Origin: an uncultured Bacteroidales bacterium
GTDB taxonomy: Bacteria; Bacteroidota; Bacteroidia; Bacteroidales; Bacteroidaceae
Direction of reading: 5' to 3'
Assembly (NCBI GenBank): GCA_902788315.1
Contig: CADAJS010000010.1
Coordinates: forward strand, 1-64,000
DNA length: 64,000 nt
Below, piece by piece: positions 1-8,068 of the stretch; position 1 is the first letter of the stretch; each line of letters opens with the position of its first letter. Under the pieces are notes generated by a model. That model was not told where the DNA came from, did not search any database, and worked only from the letters and a program-made list of their open reading frames with translations. Both the position numbers and the translations under genes were made by a program.

Positions 1-361
1 GATACAATCCTATGTGAATTTGGTTACAAAGTTACAAAATATTCTTCAAGGAGGTTCTGATATGACAGACTTTAACACGATATAGTGCACATTTCCCTCA
101 AAATGAATCAAAATGCCATGCATGATGCATGGCTGGAGGTAAATGCATTCTTACGTGCCTGTCCATCGGTTTGGTGTAAGATAGTCCATTATGAAAAAGA
201 GGGGGAAGCGCTTTGTTTTTCCGCAAAGATTTCAGAACTTTGCATGAGAAAATGTGAGTCATCATGAGATTGATTCAGCGTTAAGCATCGAGTAGGCGGT
301 ATGGTCCCCCATGTTTCGTGTGGGCGACAGAAATGAATTCTTCACAATTCAAGAGACGTAT
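1..361. other. left-edge intergenic DNA, no supported gene
   Basis: I see no convincing gene here. A TAACTTTG box on the minus strand (27-34) could be the promoter of a gene lying to the left of the window. A strong Shine-Dalgarno-like AAGGAGGT (48-55) precedes a 7-codon frame MTDFNTI (62-85), which is unusual because Bacteroidales rarely use such sites; it could be a leader peptide or chance. A perfect palindrome with 9-base arms and a single central base lies at 115-133. A 60-codon GTG-start frame at 85-267 has no recognisable domain and is not called. Confidence 0.4.
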
Positions 362-1285
362 ATGAAAGAAGGTTTTAAGGGAGAACAATTGCTGAGAGTG
401 CGTTTGCAGATGACTGAAACGATGGAGAGAGACGAATTGCTCTCTGCATTGCATATCAATGCCATCGGGTATTTCCCGATGGTGAGGCGCCATGAGATAC
501 ATCGCCCTCACGGAATGGAGGGCGCCCGGGGGCAGTTTCTGCTGAATTACTGCGTCGAGGGCGAGGGATGGTGTGAGACCGACGGGCAGCGCCACAGCGT
601 CAAGGCCGGCCAGTTCTTCATCTACTCGATGGACAAGCCTCATTCCTACGGCTCGCATGTGGGCAAGGGGTGGACGGTCTATTGGGTGAGATACGGCGGC
701 CGCCTGGCCGAGTATTTCTCCCGTGGATTTGAAACGCCTACATTTATTAAGGTAGGGAGCGACTCGAGCATCTTCACCCGTCAGCGGATTTTCGAGGAGA
801 TGTATAGGACGCTGAGCGACGGATTCTCGACAGACAATCTCTGTTACGCCTCGTCCATCCTGTTCTCTTACCTGGCTTCGTTCAAGTTCCTCCCCGTCTA
901 TCGGCAGGCGAAGTCCAATGTCGTGCCGGAGAAGGGGCGGGAGATTCAGCTCGTGGCGGAGCTGATCCATTACATGGAGGAGAACATAGAACGGAAACTC
1001 AGCCTGGACGACATGTCGGACTATCTGGGCTACTCCGTAAGCTACATCTATTTGAAGTTCCGCAAGCAAACGGGGATGACGCCGCTGGCCTATTTCAATA
1101 GCCTGAAGATAAAGCATTCCTGCTGGCTGCTGCGGAAGACGTCGCTGAAGATAAACCAGATATGCTACAAGGTGGGGTTCGACGATCCATATTATTTCTC
1201 CCGGCTCTTCAAGAAGGTTACGGGCGTCTCGCCCCAGGCTTACAGGCAATCTGACTCGATGGCCAGGACGCCTTTCACCCCGTAG
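362..1285 (+). CDS. AraC-family transcriptional regulator
   Basis: A 307-residue DNA-binding regulator. The N-terminal half is the cupin-like AraC ligand-binding domain: the YCVEGEGW and GQFFIYSMDKPHSYG stretches are typical of sugar-sensing Bacteroidales members. The C-terminal ~100 residues hold the two helix-turn-helix motifs, ending in the signature GFDDPYYFSRLFKKVTGVSP. I chose the ATG at 362 because MKEGFKGEQ matches the usual N-terminus of this subgroup; an in-frame ATG at 311 would add 17 residues. Its target is unknown: the neighbour on the left is outside the window and the gene on the right is a DNA polymerase with its own promoters. Family assignment is firm, effector unknown. Confidence 0.9.
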   Translation: MKEGFKGEQLLRVRLQMTETMERDELLSALHINAIGYFPMVRRHEIHRPHGMEGARGQFLLNYCVEGEGWCETDGQRHSVKAGQFFIYSMDKPHSYGSHVGKGWTVYWVRYGGRLAEYFSRGFETPTFIKVGSDSSIFTRQRIFEEMYRTLSDGFSTDNLCYASSILFSYLASFKFLPVYRQAKSNVVPEKGREIQLVAELIHYMEENIERKLSLDDMSDYLGYSVSYIYLKFRKQTGMTPLAYFNSLKIKHSCWLLRKTSLKINQICYKVGFDDPYYFSRLFKKVTGVSPQAYRQSDSMARTPFTP

Positions 1286-1368
1286 CCGGCGGCCGTCTCT
1301 GCGTCCCGCCAAAGGAGATGAAAAGTGTTTTTTTCTCCCCTCCATAGTGATGTTCGCTGGAAAATCAT

Positions 1369-1518
1369 TATCTTTGACCTGTGGTCGAAGATACTCCCGC
1401 TCGGAAAAGCTCAAAAACTTTTGGCTTTTCTCTCGCTTATTCGTATCTTTGACCTGCGGCCGAAGATACTCTCGTTCGGAAAAGCTCAAATAAATTTGGC
1501 TTTTCTCTCACTTAATCG
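1369..1518. repeat. 75-bp tandem duplication carrying two stacked promoters
   Basis: Two head-to-tail 75-bp units (1369-1443 and 1444-1518), about 88% identical by eye, with a third unit beginning at 1519. Each unit begins with TATCTTTG and ends with a TTTGGCTTTT stretch, so each junction makes a complete Bacteroidales promoter: TTTG at 1420 and 1495, a 20-base spacer, TATCTTTG at 1444 and 1519. Each unit also has an inverted repeat over the -7 box, of the form TATCTT-x-GACC-xxx-GGTC-x-AAGATA (1369-1393, 1444-1468; one mismatch in the second). Confidence 0.85.
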
Positions 1519-1526
1519 TATCTTTG
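1495..1526 (+). promoter_or_regulatory. promoter of the Y-family polymerase gene, near-leaderless
   Basis: TTTG (1495-1498), 20-base spacer, TATCTTTG (1519-1526). The ATG follows four bases later (1531), leaving room for at most a few untranslated bases. A second copy of the same promoter lies 75 bp upstream in the tandem repeat and would give a normal leader. Confidence 0.7.
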
Positions 1527-1530
1527 CAGC

Positions 1531-3048
1531 ATGAGAGGTGAGAATGAGGGCCGCACGTACCTGGCCATCGACCTGAAATCGTTCTATGCGTCGGTGGAGT
1601 GCGTGGACCGCGGACTGGACCCGCTGACCACGAATCTGGTGGTGGCGGATGTGAGCCGGACGGAGAAGACTATCTGTCTGGCCGTATCGCCGTCGCTGAA
1701 GCAGTATGGCATCGGCGGGAGGGCGCGGCTCTTCGAGGTGGTGCAGCGCTTGCGCGAGGTGAACGCCGAACGGCGCAGCCGCAGCCCGCTGGGACGGATG
1801 ACGGGACGCTCCACCTCGGACATCGAGCTGCAGCAGCATCCCGACTGGGAGGTGGACTACCTGGCCGCCCCGCCCCGCATGGCCCACTACATGGAGGTGA
1901 GCACCCGCGTCTATGGCATCTATCTCAGATATGTGGCGCCCGAGGACATCCATGTCTATAGCATCGACGAGGTGTTCATGGACGTGACGGACTATCTCTC
2001 CACCTATCGCATGACGGCCCACCAGCTGGCCATGACGATGGTGCGCGACGTGCTGCGGCAGACGGGTATCACCGCCACGGCCGGCATCGGAACGAACATG
2101 TATCTGGCCAAGGTGGCCATGGACATCGTGGCCAAGAAGTTGCCGGCGGACCAGGACGGGGTGCGCATTGCCGAGCTGGACGAGATGACGTATCGCCGTC
2201 AGCTCTGGGACCACCGCCCGCTGACGGCCTTCTGGCGAGTGGGGCGCGGCTTGAGTCAGCGACTGGCAGCCTACGGCATCGAGACGATGGGGCAGATAGC
2301 CCGCCTCTCGCTGCAGAACGAGGAACTGCTCTACGGTCTCTTCGGCGTGAATGCCGAGCTGCTTATCGACCATGCATGGGGCTGGGAGCCCTGTACGATC
2401 GCGATGGTGAAGGCCTACAGGCCGGAGTCGAACTCGCTCTCGAGCGGGCAGGTGCTGCAGTCGCCCTACGACTGGGCGCGGGCACGCATCGTAATCCAGG
2501 AGATGGCCGATGCCGCAGCGCTCAACCTGGTGGTCAAGCGGCTGACGGCAGACCAGGTGGTGCTCACCGTGGGCTACGACCGCGAGAGCCTCACCCGCCC
2601 CGAGATACGCGACCGCTACCGGGGCGAGGTGACCGTGGACTATTATGGCCGGATGGTGCCGAAGCATGCCCAGGGCACGGAGACGCTGGAGCTGCCCACG
2701 TCCTCCTCGCGCCTGATCACGAAGGCCACGCTGGCCATCTATGACCGTGTGGTGAACCGCGACCTGCTCGTCCGTCGCCTCAACCTGGCACTCAACCATG
2801 TGAGGGACGAGTCGCTGACGGCCATTCATCGCGAGGCGGAGCAGCTGGACCTCTTTACGGACTACGAAGCCCTGGAGCGCGAACGCCGGCAGGAGGCCGA
2901 CCGCCTGGCTCGCGAACGGCGCATCCAGGAGGCTCAGATTGAGATAAAACGACGCTTCGGCAAGAACGCCATCCTGAAGGGGCTCAGCTTCGAGGAAGGG
3001 GCCACGGCCCGCGAGCGCAACGCGCAGATAGGAGGGCACAGGGCGTAG
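1531..3048 (+). CDS. Y-family translesion DNA polymerase (UmuC/DinB-like)
   Basis: A 505-residue error-prone polymerase that copies past damaged bases. The first metal-binding motif LAIDLKSFYASVE has its aspartate at residue 14, and the YSIDEVF motif (143-149) supplies the catalytic Asp-Glu pair. The thumb helix-hairpin-helix region follows at about 195-260 and a little-finger domain to about 420; the charged C-terminal tail is helical. It is longer than E. coli DinB (about 350 residues) and belongs to the UmuC-like group of Firmicutes and Bacteroidetes found next to YolD-like genes, as here. The promoter is duplicated and overlaps an inverted repeat, which suggests damage-dependent control (inference). 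Confidence 0.93.
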   Translation: MRGENEGRTYLAIDLKSFYASVECVDRGLDPLTTNLVVADVSRTEKTICLAVSPSLKQYGIGGRARLFEVVQRLREVNAERRSRSPLGRMTGRSTSDIELQQHPDWEVDYLAAPPRMAHYMEVSTRVYGIYLRYVAPEDIHVYSIDEVFMDVTDYLSTYRMTAHQLAMTMVRDVLRQTGITATAGIGTNMYLAKVAMDIVAKKLPADQDGVRIAELDEMTYRRQLWDHRPLTAFWRVGRGLSQRLAAYGIETMGQIARLSLQNEELLYGLFGVNAELLIDHAWGWEPCTIAMVKAYRPESNSLSSGQVLQSPYDWARARIVIQEMADAAALNLVVKRLTADQVVLTVGYDRESLTRPEIRDRYRGEVTVDYYGRMVPKHAQGTETLELPTSSSRLITKATLAIYDRVVNRDLLVRRLNLALNHVRDESLTAIHREAEQLDLFTDYEALERERRQEADRLARERRIQEAQIEIKRRFGKNAILKGLSFEEGATARERNAQIGGHRA

Positions 3049-3051
3049 TTT

Positions 3052-3240
3052 TTAAAGTTTAAAGTTTATAGTTTAAAGTTTAAAGTTCTTCGCACTAAAG
3101 GCGAAGCGGCGGAGCCGATTACTTGGACAAGCCAGCGGCAGGGCCGATTACTTCGACGAGCGAAGCTGCCGCTCGACATCCCGTAGGGTGGCGCTTGCTA
3201 CCACAGGGACGCAAGAAGCCGATTACTTCGCACTAAAGGC
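3052..3240. repeat. heptamer microsatellite plus short interspersed direct repeats
   Basis: TTTAAAG is repeated five times with period 7 (3052-3086, one unit TTTATAG), starting just after the polymerase stop codon. Then GCCGATTACTT occurs three times (3114, 3143, 3218) and CTTCGCACTAAAGGC twice (3088-3102, 3226-3240). No gene is supported here: the reading frame open from 3188 is made of repeat sequence before the true YolD start. Confidence 0.7.
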
Positions 3241-3280
3241 AAAACGGCATAGCCGAGCGAGGAATTCAGCGTGTAAAGAT

Positions 3281-3685
3281 ATGGGAGACTACGACGATAT
3301 AATCCATCTGCCCCACCATGTGTCGAAACGGCACCCGCAGATGTCGATGCTCAACCGCGCTGCGCAGTTTGCGCCCTTTGCGGCTCTCACGGGCTACGAC
3401 GATGCCATCCGCGAGAGAGGGCGCGAGACCGACGAATGGCGGGAGCCGGGCGAGGCGGAGAGCGAGGAGCTGAACCGCTCCGTGGCCCGGCTGATGGAGC
3501 GTATTGCCGAACAGCCGCGTGTCAGGGTGACCTTCTTCCGCCCCGACGAACGAAAGCGGGGTGGGACCTACAGCGTGTGGAACGGCCGTGTGAAGCGCAT
3601 CGACGAACACGAACGACGCCTCTGCCTGACGGACGGACGCTCGATACCGATGGACTTCATCACTCAAATAGAAATAGTATGCTGA
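3281..3685 (+). CDS. YolD-like protein
   Basis: A 134-residue protein of the YolD-like family, usually encoded beside UmuC-type polymerases, whose biochemical role is not settled. The diagnostic N-terminus is clear: IIHLPHHVSKRHPQMS followed by RAAQFAPFAALTGYDD. The C-terminal half has the expected small beta-rich fold, with R-K-GG-Y and DG-x-x-I-PMDFI motifs. I start it at 3281 because MGDYDDIIHLPHH matches the family; extending to 3188 would translate repeat DNA. It lies 232 bp behind the polymerase gene, separated by the heptamer repeats, and is probably co-transcribed with it. Confidence 0.85.
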   Translation: MGDYDDIIHLPHHVSKRHPQMSMLNRAAQFAPFAALTGYDDAIRERGRETDEWREPGEAESEELNRSVARLMERIAEQPRVRVTFFRPDERKRGGTYSVWNGRVKRIDEHERRLCLTDGRSIPMDFITQIEIVC

Positions 3686-3712
3686 TTCATGGGAAAAAAG
3701 ACTAAACAGAAT

Positions 3713-6460
3713 ATGAAGAGAACGATATGCTCGATGCTGCTGGCCGTAGCAGCCTTGGGAGCTGCTGCACAGTCGTGGCCGGAGGCGATGAACGAAGCAC
3801 GGCCTGGCACCCGATGGTGGTGGTACGGTTCGGCGGTCGATAAGGAGAACCTGAGATGGCTCATGCAGCAATATGCCAGCCACGGGATAGGCGCGGTGGA
3901 GATAACGCCCGTAGATGCCATAAAAGGCAACGAGGCCAACAATATTCCCTACCTCTCAGACCGTTGGATGGAAATGCTGCGCGAGGTGCAGCATAATGCC
4001 GGCGAGCTCGGGATGGAGGTCGGCATGGCCACTGGCACGGGCTGGCCCTTTGGGGGTCCTTCGGTGCCTCTGGAAGAGTCTGCCTGCAAGGTCGTATTTG
4101 TGGAGTCGGGCTTTACGGGCCGTCGGGTTCAGGATCTGGAATTGAACGTACAGGAGGGCGAACGCCCTTACTCGCGCCTCTCGAAGGTGATGGCATACAG
4201 TAGCAGAGGGACTTTCGACGTGACGTCGTCCATGACCGACGGACGGCTGAGCTGGACTGCTCCGGATGGCACGCCAGAGGGGGAGTCGTGGCAGGTGATA
4301 GCTCTCTACGTCCGCTATGGCGTGCTGAAGGTAAAGCGGGCTGCGCCTGGCGGCGAGGGCTGGGTAATCGACCACTTCGACAGCACAAGCGTAGCCCACT
4401 ATCTGCAGCATATCGAGGAGGCTTTCGAGCGGACGAGGACGCCCTATCCTCATACATTCTTCAATGATTCCTACGAAGTGGCCACCGCTACGTGGACTAC
4501 TCGCCTCCTTCAGGAGTTCGAGCGCCGCAGAGGGTACAGGCTGGAGGAGTACTTGCCCGAGCTGACTGGCCATCTGGCAGACAACCGGCGGTCCGCAAGA
4601 GAGAGAGAGCAGGTTGTCGCCGACTATCGCGAGACGCTGAGCGACCTGCTGCTGGAGAACTTCACAATGCAATGGACGGCCTGGGCCCACCGCCACGGAG
4701 CCGTAACGCGCAATCAGGCTCATGGCTCGCCCAGCAACCTGATAGACTGTTACTCTGCAGTGGACATTCCGGAGATTGAGGGATTCGGCCTCTCCGATTT
4801 GGGCATAAAGGGGCTCCGTACAGACCCTGGCAAGACGCGAACCAACGATTCCGATTTCTCGATGTTCAAATATGCTTCCTCGGCTGCTCACATTTGCAAC
4901 AAGCCCTTCACCAGCAGCGAGACGTTTACCTGGCTCACAGAACACTTTCGCACTTCGCTTTCGCAGTTGAAGCCCGACCTCGACCTGATGTTCTGCGCCG
5001 GTGTGAACCACATCTTCTTTCATGGTACGGCCTATTCGCCAAAGGATGACCCCTGGCCCGGATGGAAGTTCTACGCCACCATCGACATGTCGCCCACAAA
5101 CTCTATATGGCGCGATGCGCCCTACTTCGTGGAGTATGCCACGCGCTGCCAGAGTTTCCTGCAATGGGGACGGCCCGATAACGATTTCCTGGTGCTGCTG
5201 CCTATTCGTGATATGTGGCGCAAGAACCCGAATCATTTGCTGATGATGTTCTCCATACATAACATGGCCCATCTGGCTCCGGAGTTCATCAAGACCATCC
5301 TGGGCATTGAGAAGGCGGGTTTCGACAGCGACTATATCTCCGAACGCCTGCTGATGAACGTAGCCTTCCGTGACGGAATGCTGACCACACAAGGCGGTAC
5401 ACGATACCGTGGGCTGATAATACCCGGACGTGGACAGATGCCTGATACCGTCAGACGTCATATAGAGAACCTGAAAACGCAGGGGGCGCCCGTATTCTTT
5501 CTTCCCGACATAGAAAACGGGACGGGGACAGGATTCGACGCTCTGAGCCGGGCTGCCCGCCCCGAAACGATGAAATCCCAGTATGGTCTGAAGGCTATCC
5601 GGCGCCGCAACCCTACGGGCTATCACTACTTCATAGCCAACCTGACCCCCGATGACATCTCGGCCACAATCCCGTTGGCGGTGGCATTCCGGCGGGCCGT
5701 GTGGTTCAATCCGCTGAATGGAGATATCTGTCCGGCACAGTTCGATGAGCGGGGTGTCAAGATAAGCTTGCGCAGCGGAGAATCCCGTATCCTGCAAACA
5801 TGGGACGAAGCGACTGGGGCCTTTAGAGCAATGACTGAATGTCATCGCGGCCCCACAAAGGGGAGCGAATCCCCATTCGCGACGGAGATTGAGGCTGCAT
5901 CACTCGGCGCAGACGGTGGGTCGGCAAGTCGTCCCTCAAAAGTCCTCCCCCTGACAGTTCCCCTTCCCGGCCCTTGGAGGCTCTCCTTTACCGAGGAGGC
6001 TCCGCATGTGGCCCGCACCTTCGAGCTGGATAGCCTCCAGACGTGGGAGACGCTCGATGACGACTCTGTGCGGGTGATGATGGGTACCGGCGTCTATGAA
6101 TCTCAATTCAAGCTGACCAGGAAGCAGCTCGGAAAGGGAAGCCGGTGGCGCATAGAGCTGGGAGACGTCCGCGAGTCGGCCCGAGTATATATCAATGGGC
6201 AGTTCCTGGGATGCGCCTGGAGCGTGCCCTTCTGCCTCGACTGCGGCCAGAGCCTTAAGCCTGGCACGAATGAGATACGAATCGAGGTGACCAATCTGCC
6301 GGCCAACCGCATCCGCGACCTGGACCTCCGGAAAGTGCCCTGGCGCAAGATGGAGGGCATCAATCTGGTGGACATAAACTATAAGCACACCACCTACGAG
6401 GGTTGGGACCTGGTGCCAAGCGGCCTGAACTCTCCCGTATTGTTGGTGCGAGAGCCGTAA
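3713..6460 (+). CDS. secreted GH106-like alpha-L-rhamnosidase
   Basis: A 915-residue exported glycoside hydrolase. The signal peptide MKRTICSMLLAVAALGAAAQ decides the start at 3713 over the ATG at 3689. The N-terminal domain carries features of family GH106: PGTRWWWYGSAVDKENL near residue 30, GIGAVEITPVD, and GTGWPFGGP. A TIM-barrel region with FNDSYEV and FTSSETFTWL follows. The last ~200 residues form a beta-galactosidase-type jelly roll (YINGQFLGCAWSVPF, TNEIRIEVTNLPANRI). GH106 enzymes cleave rhamnose from plant pectin (rhamnogalacturonan) or from flavonoid glycosides. There is no susCD pair nearby, so it is not in an obvious polysaccharide locus. The family is fairly sure, the exact substrate is inference. 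Confidence 0.82.
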   Translation: MKRTICSMLLAVAALGAAAQSWPEAMNEARPGTRWWWYGSAVDKENLRWLMQQYASHGIGAVEITPVDAIKGNEANNIPYLSDRWMEMLREVQHNAGELGMEVGMATGTGWPFGGPSVPLEESACKVVFVESGFTGRRVQDLELNVQEGERPYSRLSKVMAYSSRGTFDVTSSMTDGRLSWTAPDGTPEGESWQVIALYVRYGVLKVKRAAPGGEGWVIDHFDSTSVAHYLQHIEEAFERTRTPYPHTFFNDSYEVATATWTTRLLQEFERRRGYRLEEYLPELTGHLADNRRSAREREQVVADYRETLSDLLLENFTMQWTAWAHRHGAVTRNQAHGSPSNLIDCYSAVDIPEIEGFGLSDLGIKGLRTDPGKTRTNDSDFSMFKYASSAAHICNKPFTSSETFTWLTEHFRTSLSQLKPDLDLMFCAGVNHIFFHGTAYSPKDDPWPGWKFYATIDMSPTNSIWRDAPYFVEYATRCQSFLQWGRPDNDFLVLLPIRDMWRKNPNHLLMMFSIHNMAHLAPEFIKTILGIEKAGFDSDYISERLLMNVAFRDGMLTTQGGTRYRGLIIPGRGQMPDTVRRHIENLKTQGAPVFFLPDIENGTGTGFDALSRAARPETMKSQYGLKAIRRRNPTGYHYFIANLTPDDISATIPLAVAFRRAVWFNPLNGDICPAQFDERGVKISLRSGESRILQTWDEATGAFRAMTECHRGPTKGSESPFATEIEAASLGADGGSASRPSKVLPLTVPLPGPWRLSFTEEAPHVARTFELDSLQTWETLDDDSVRVMMGTGVYESQFKLTRKQLGKGSRWRIELGDVRESARVYINGQFLGCAWSVPFCLDCGQSLKPGTNEIRIEVTNLPANRIRDLDLRKVPWRKMEGINLVDINYKHTTYEGWDLVPSGLNSPVLLVREP

Positions 6461-6508
6461 ACATCCCCCTTAGGGCAGTATCGAAAAGAATAACTCATAA
6501 AATCGCGA

Positions 6509-6895
6509 ATGAAGATGAAACGAATGCTTACCTTTCTGATGGCCATGCTGGGAGTCATCCTCGGCTGCAGCCGTCACGGTTATGAGAACATGGGCGTAAA
6601 GGAGTTTGCCCAGCTGGTGGCTTGCTCGGACGTGGTGGTGCTCGATGTGCGCACTGCCGAGGAGTTTGCCGAGGACCATCTCTCCTGCGCCATCAACATT
6701 GATGTGAAGGGGGAGGACTTCCTCACCCTGGCCCGCGATGTGCTGCCCCGCGAGGGATGCATCGCCGTCTATTGCCGCAGCGGCCGTCGCAGCGCGCTGG
6801 CCTGCAGCATGCTCGCCCGCGAAGGCTACCAAGTGGTGAACCTCACGGGAGGCATCCTCGCCTGGAAAGAGGAGGGCCAGCCTGTCACGAAATAG
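6509..6895 (+). CDS. rhodanese-domain lipoprotein
   Basis: A 128-residue single-domain rhodanese. The N-terminus ends in a lipobox (VILGC, cysteine 20), so the protein is probably anchored in the outer or inner membrane facing the periplasm. The rhodanese fold is complete: VVVLDVRTAEEFAEDHL, then the active-site loop CRSGRRS with catalytic cysteine 89, then GGILAWKEEG. Such proteins move sulfane sulfur from a donor such as thiosulfate to a thiophilic acceptor. It lies 48 bp after the rhamnosidase and points towards the sulfate-assimilation cluster on the other strand, though a functional link with that cluster is only suggestive. Confidence 0.88.
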   Translation: MKMKRMLTFLMAMLGVILGCSRHGYENMGVKEFAQLVACSDVVVLDVRTAEEFAEDHLSCAINIDVKGEDFLTLARDVLPREGCIAVYCRSGRRSALACSMLAREGYQVVNLTGGILAWKEEGQPVTK

Positions 6896-6925
6896 GAAGC
6901 CGAGCGCTGGCTCCGTGCCGTCTGC

Positions 6926-8035
6926 TCACTGGCGCTCGTAGCCCCAGTCGTCGATGGCCTGCCCCCAATGCTCGTTGACGAGCTGGATGGTGCGTGGCTT
7001 GTATTCGTAGCGGTTTTTCTTGTAGCCCCGCTTGCTTTCGATGTAGGCGCGGATGGCGGGCTCGGCCTCTTCCCAGCCGGGAAGGCGCAGCTTCTGGTAG
7101 ATGTCCTGAGTGGTGGCATAGGCATCGCGCTCGAACTCCTCGAACCGGACCTCGTAGAGATTGCCTTCGGGGATGAATCGCTTCTGGTCCTGATAGGCTC
7201 GATAGAGACGTGGATAGACCTCGATGGCGTATTGCTCTATCTGGTCGTCACTGACGTCCTGCAGCTTCAGCGGCGCGATGGTCTGCGTGAAGAAGGAGCG
7301 AGTGCTCTCGAAGACGGTATAGGGATTGCGCATCAGATAGATGAACTTGGCGTTGGGGAAGAGATCGACGAGCGCCTTGACGTGACCCGTGTGGGGAGGG
7401 TTCTTGGAGAGGTACTGGGTGCCGCCCGTGTTCCAGAGCGAGATCTTCACGCAGCGCAGGAAGGCTTCCTTGTAGGCGGCCTCCTCCTCGGGCGTAATCT
7501 TCTCGAAGGTGAGGTAGCGGTCGCAATAGTCGAGCATCGACTTGGGGAAGTACCAGAAGTTGTAATAGGAGTAGGGCATGGTGTTGTTCAGGGCGAACTC
7601 CTCTTCCTGCGGCGTGTCGGGCGTAAGCTCCATGCCGTCGGTGGGCCGATGGTTGGGGATGAAGACGTTCATCATGAACTTGAAGAAGGGCTGCCCGAAC
7701 ATCATCAGGTGGGGGAAGACGGTCTGGTAGGTCGTCGTGTGGCCGAAGTGATGGTCCTGGGCGAAGATGTTGTGGACGAAGGTGGTGCCCGAGCGCCAAT
7801 GGCCCAGGATGAAGAGCGGGTCGTGCTGGAGCGGTTTGTCGGCAAGCAGCTTCCGATAGCGGCGCTCCTGAATGGGCGTCAGGACGGAGAGTAGGCGGCA
7901 GATGCTTTTCGTGAGATAGTATTTCGTGCGGAAGCCGGAGTCGATGGGCTGTCCGGCTGTCATTTCCTTAAATGTCTTCCAGTCTGCTCCCACGAGCGGG
8001 TTTACAGGCAGGTCTTCAAACTTTAGTAGTCCCAT
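6926..8035 (-). CDS. PAPS-dependent sulfotransferase
   Basis: A 369-residue cytosolic sulfotransferase, last gene of the cysC-cysD-cysN-reductase-sulfotransferase run. It transfers the sulfuryl group of PAPS to a hydroxyl. The 5'-phosphosulfate-binding loop is GHWRSGTTF (78-86) and the 3'-phosphate-binding region is YLMRNPYTVFESTRSFF (233-249). A conserved YLSKNPPHTGHVKAL block (208-222) and C-terminal lysine/arginine-rich RGYKKNRY, where cofactor-gripping residues are often found, complete the fold. It resembles the gut Bacteroides sulfotransferases shown to sulfonate sterols (B. thetaiotaomicron BT_0416 makes cholesterol sulfate). The upstream neighbour is a steroid 5-alpha-reductase homologue, which makes a steroidal acceptor the best guess. 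Family certain, substrate inferred. Confidence 0.92.
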   Translation of the reverse strand: MGLLKFEDLPVNPLVGADWKTFKEMTAGQPIDSGFRTKYYLTKSICRLLSVLTPIQERRYRKLLADKPLQHDPLFILGHWRSGTTFVHNIFAQDHHFGHTTTYQTVFPHLMMFGQPFFKFMMNVFIPNHRPTDGMELTPDTPQEEEFALNNTMPYSYYNFWYFPKSMLDYCDRYLTFEKITPEEEAAYKEAFLRCVKISLWNTGGTQYLSKNPPHTGHVKALVDLFPNAKFIYLMRNPYTVFESTRSFFTQTIAPLKLQDVSDDQIEQYAIEVYPRLYRAYQDQKRFIPEGNLYEVRFEEFERDAYATTQDIYQKLRLPGWEEAEPAIRAYIESKRGYKKNRYEYKPRTIQLVNEHWGQAIDDWGYERQ

Positions 8036-8036
8036 G

Positions 8037-8057
8037 TTGAGAATTGAGAGTTGAGAG
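8037..8057. repeat. TTGAGAR heptamer x3 in front of the sulfotransferase start
   Basis: Three period-7 units (TTGAGAA, TTGAGAG, TTGAGAG) fill most of the 33-base gap between the reductase stop and the sulfotransferase start. On the coding strand they read CTCTCAA repeats ending one base before the ATG. It belongs to the set of unrelated heptamer tracts seen at gene borders across the window. Confidence 0.75.
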
Positions 8058-8068
8058 TGGTTGCTATA

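Noticed and set aside
85..267. 60-codon frame near the left edge
   Set aside because: GTG start with no ribosome site, no recognisable domain, no neighbour context.
281..1489. 402-codon minus-strand open frame over the AraC gene, and a 517-codon one over the polymerase gene (1486-3039)
   Set aside because: Antisense shadows of GC-rich coding DNA; no domains, arginine/histidine-rich, and the plus-strand genes are unambiguous.
3188..3280. N-terminal extension of the YolD-like protein
   Set aside because: These codons translate the interspersed direct repeats; the family N-terminus begins at 3281.
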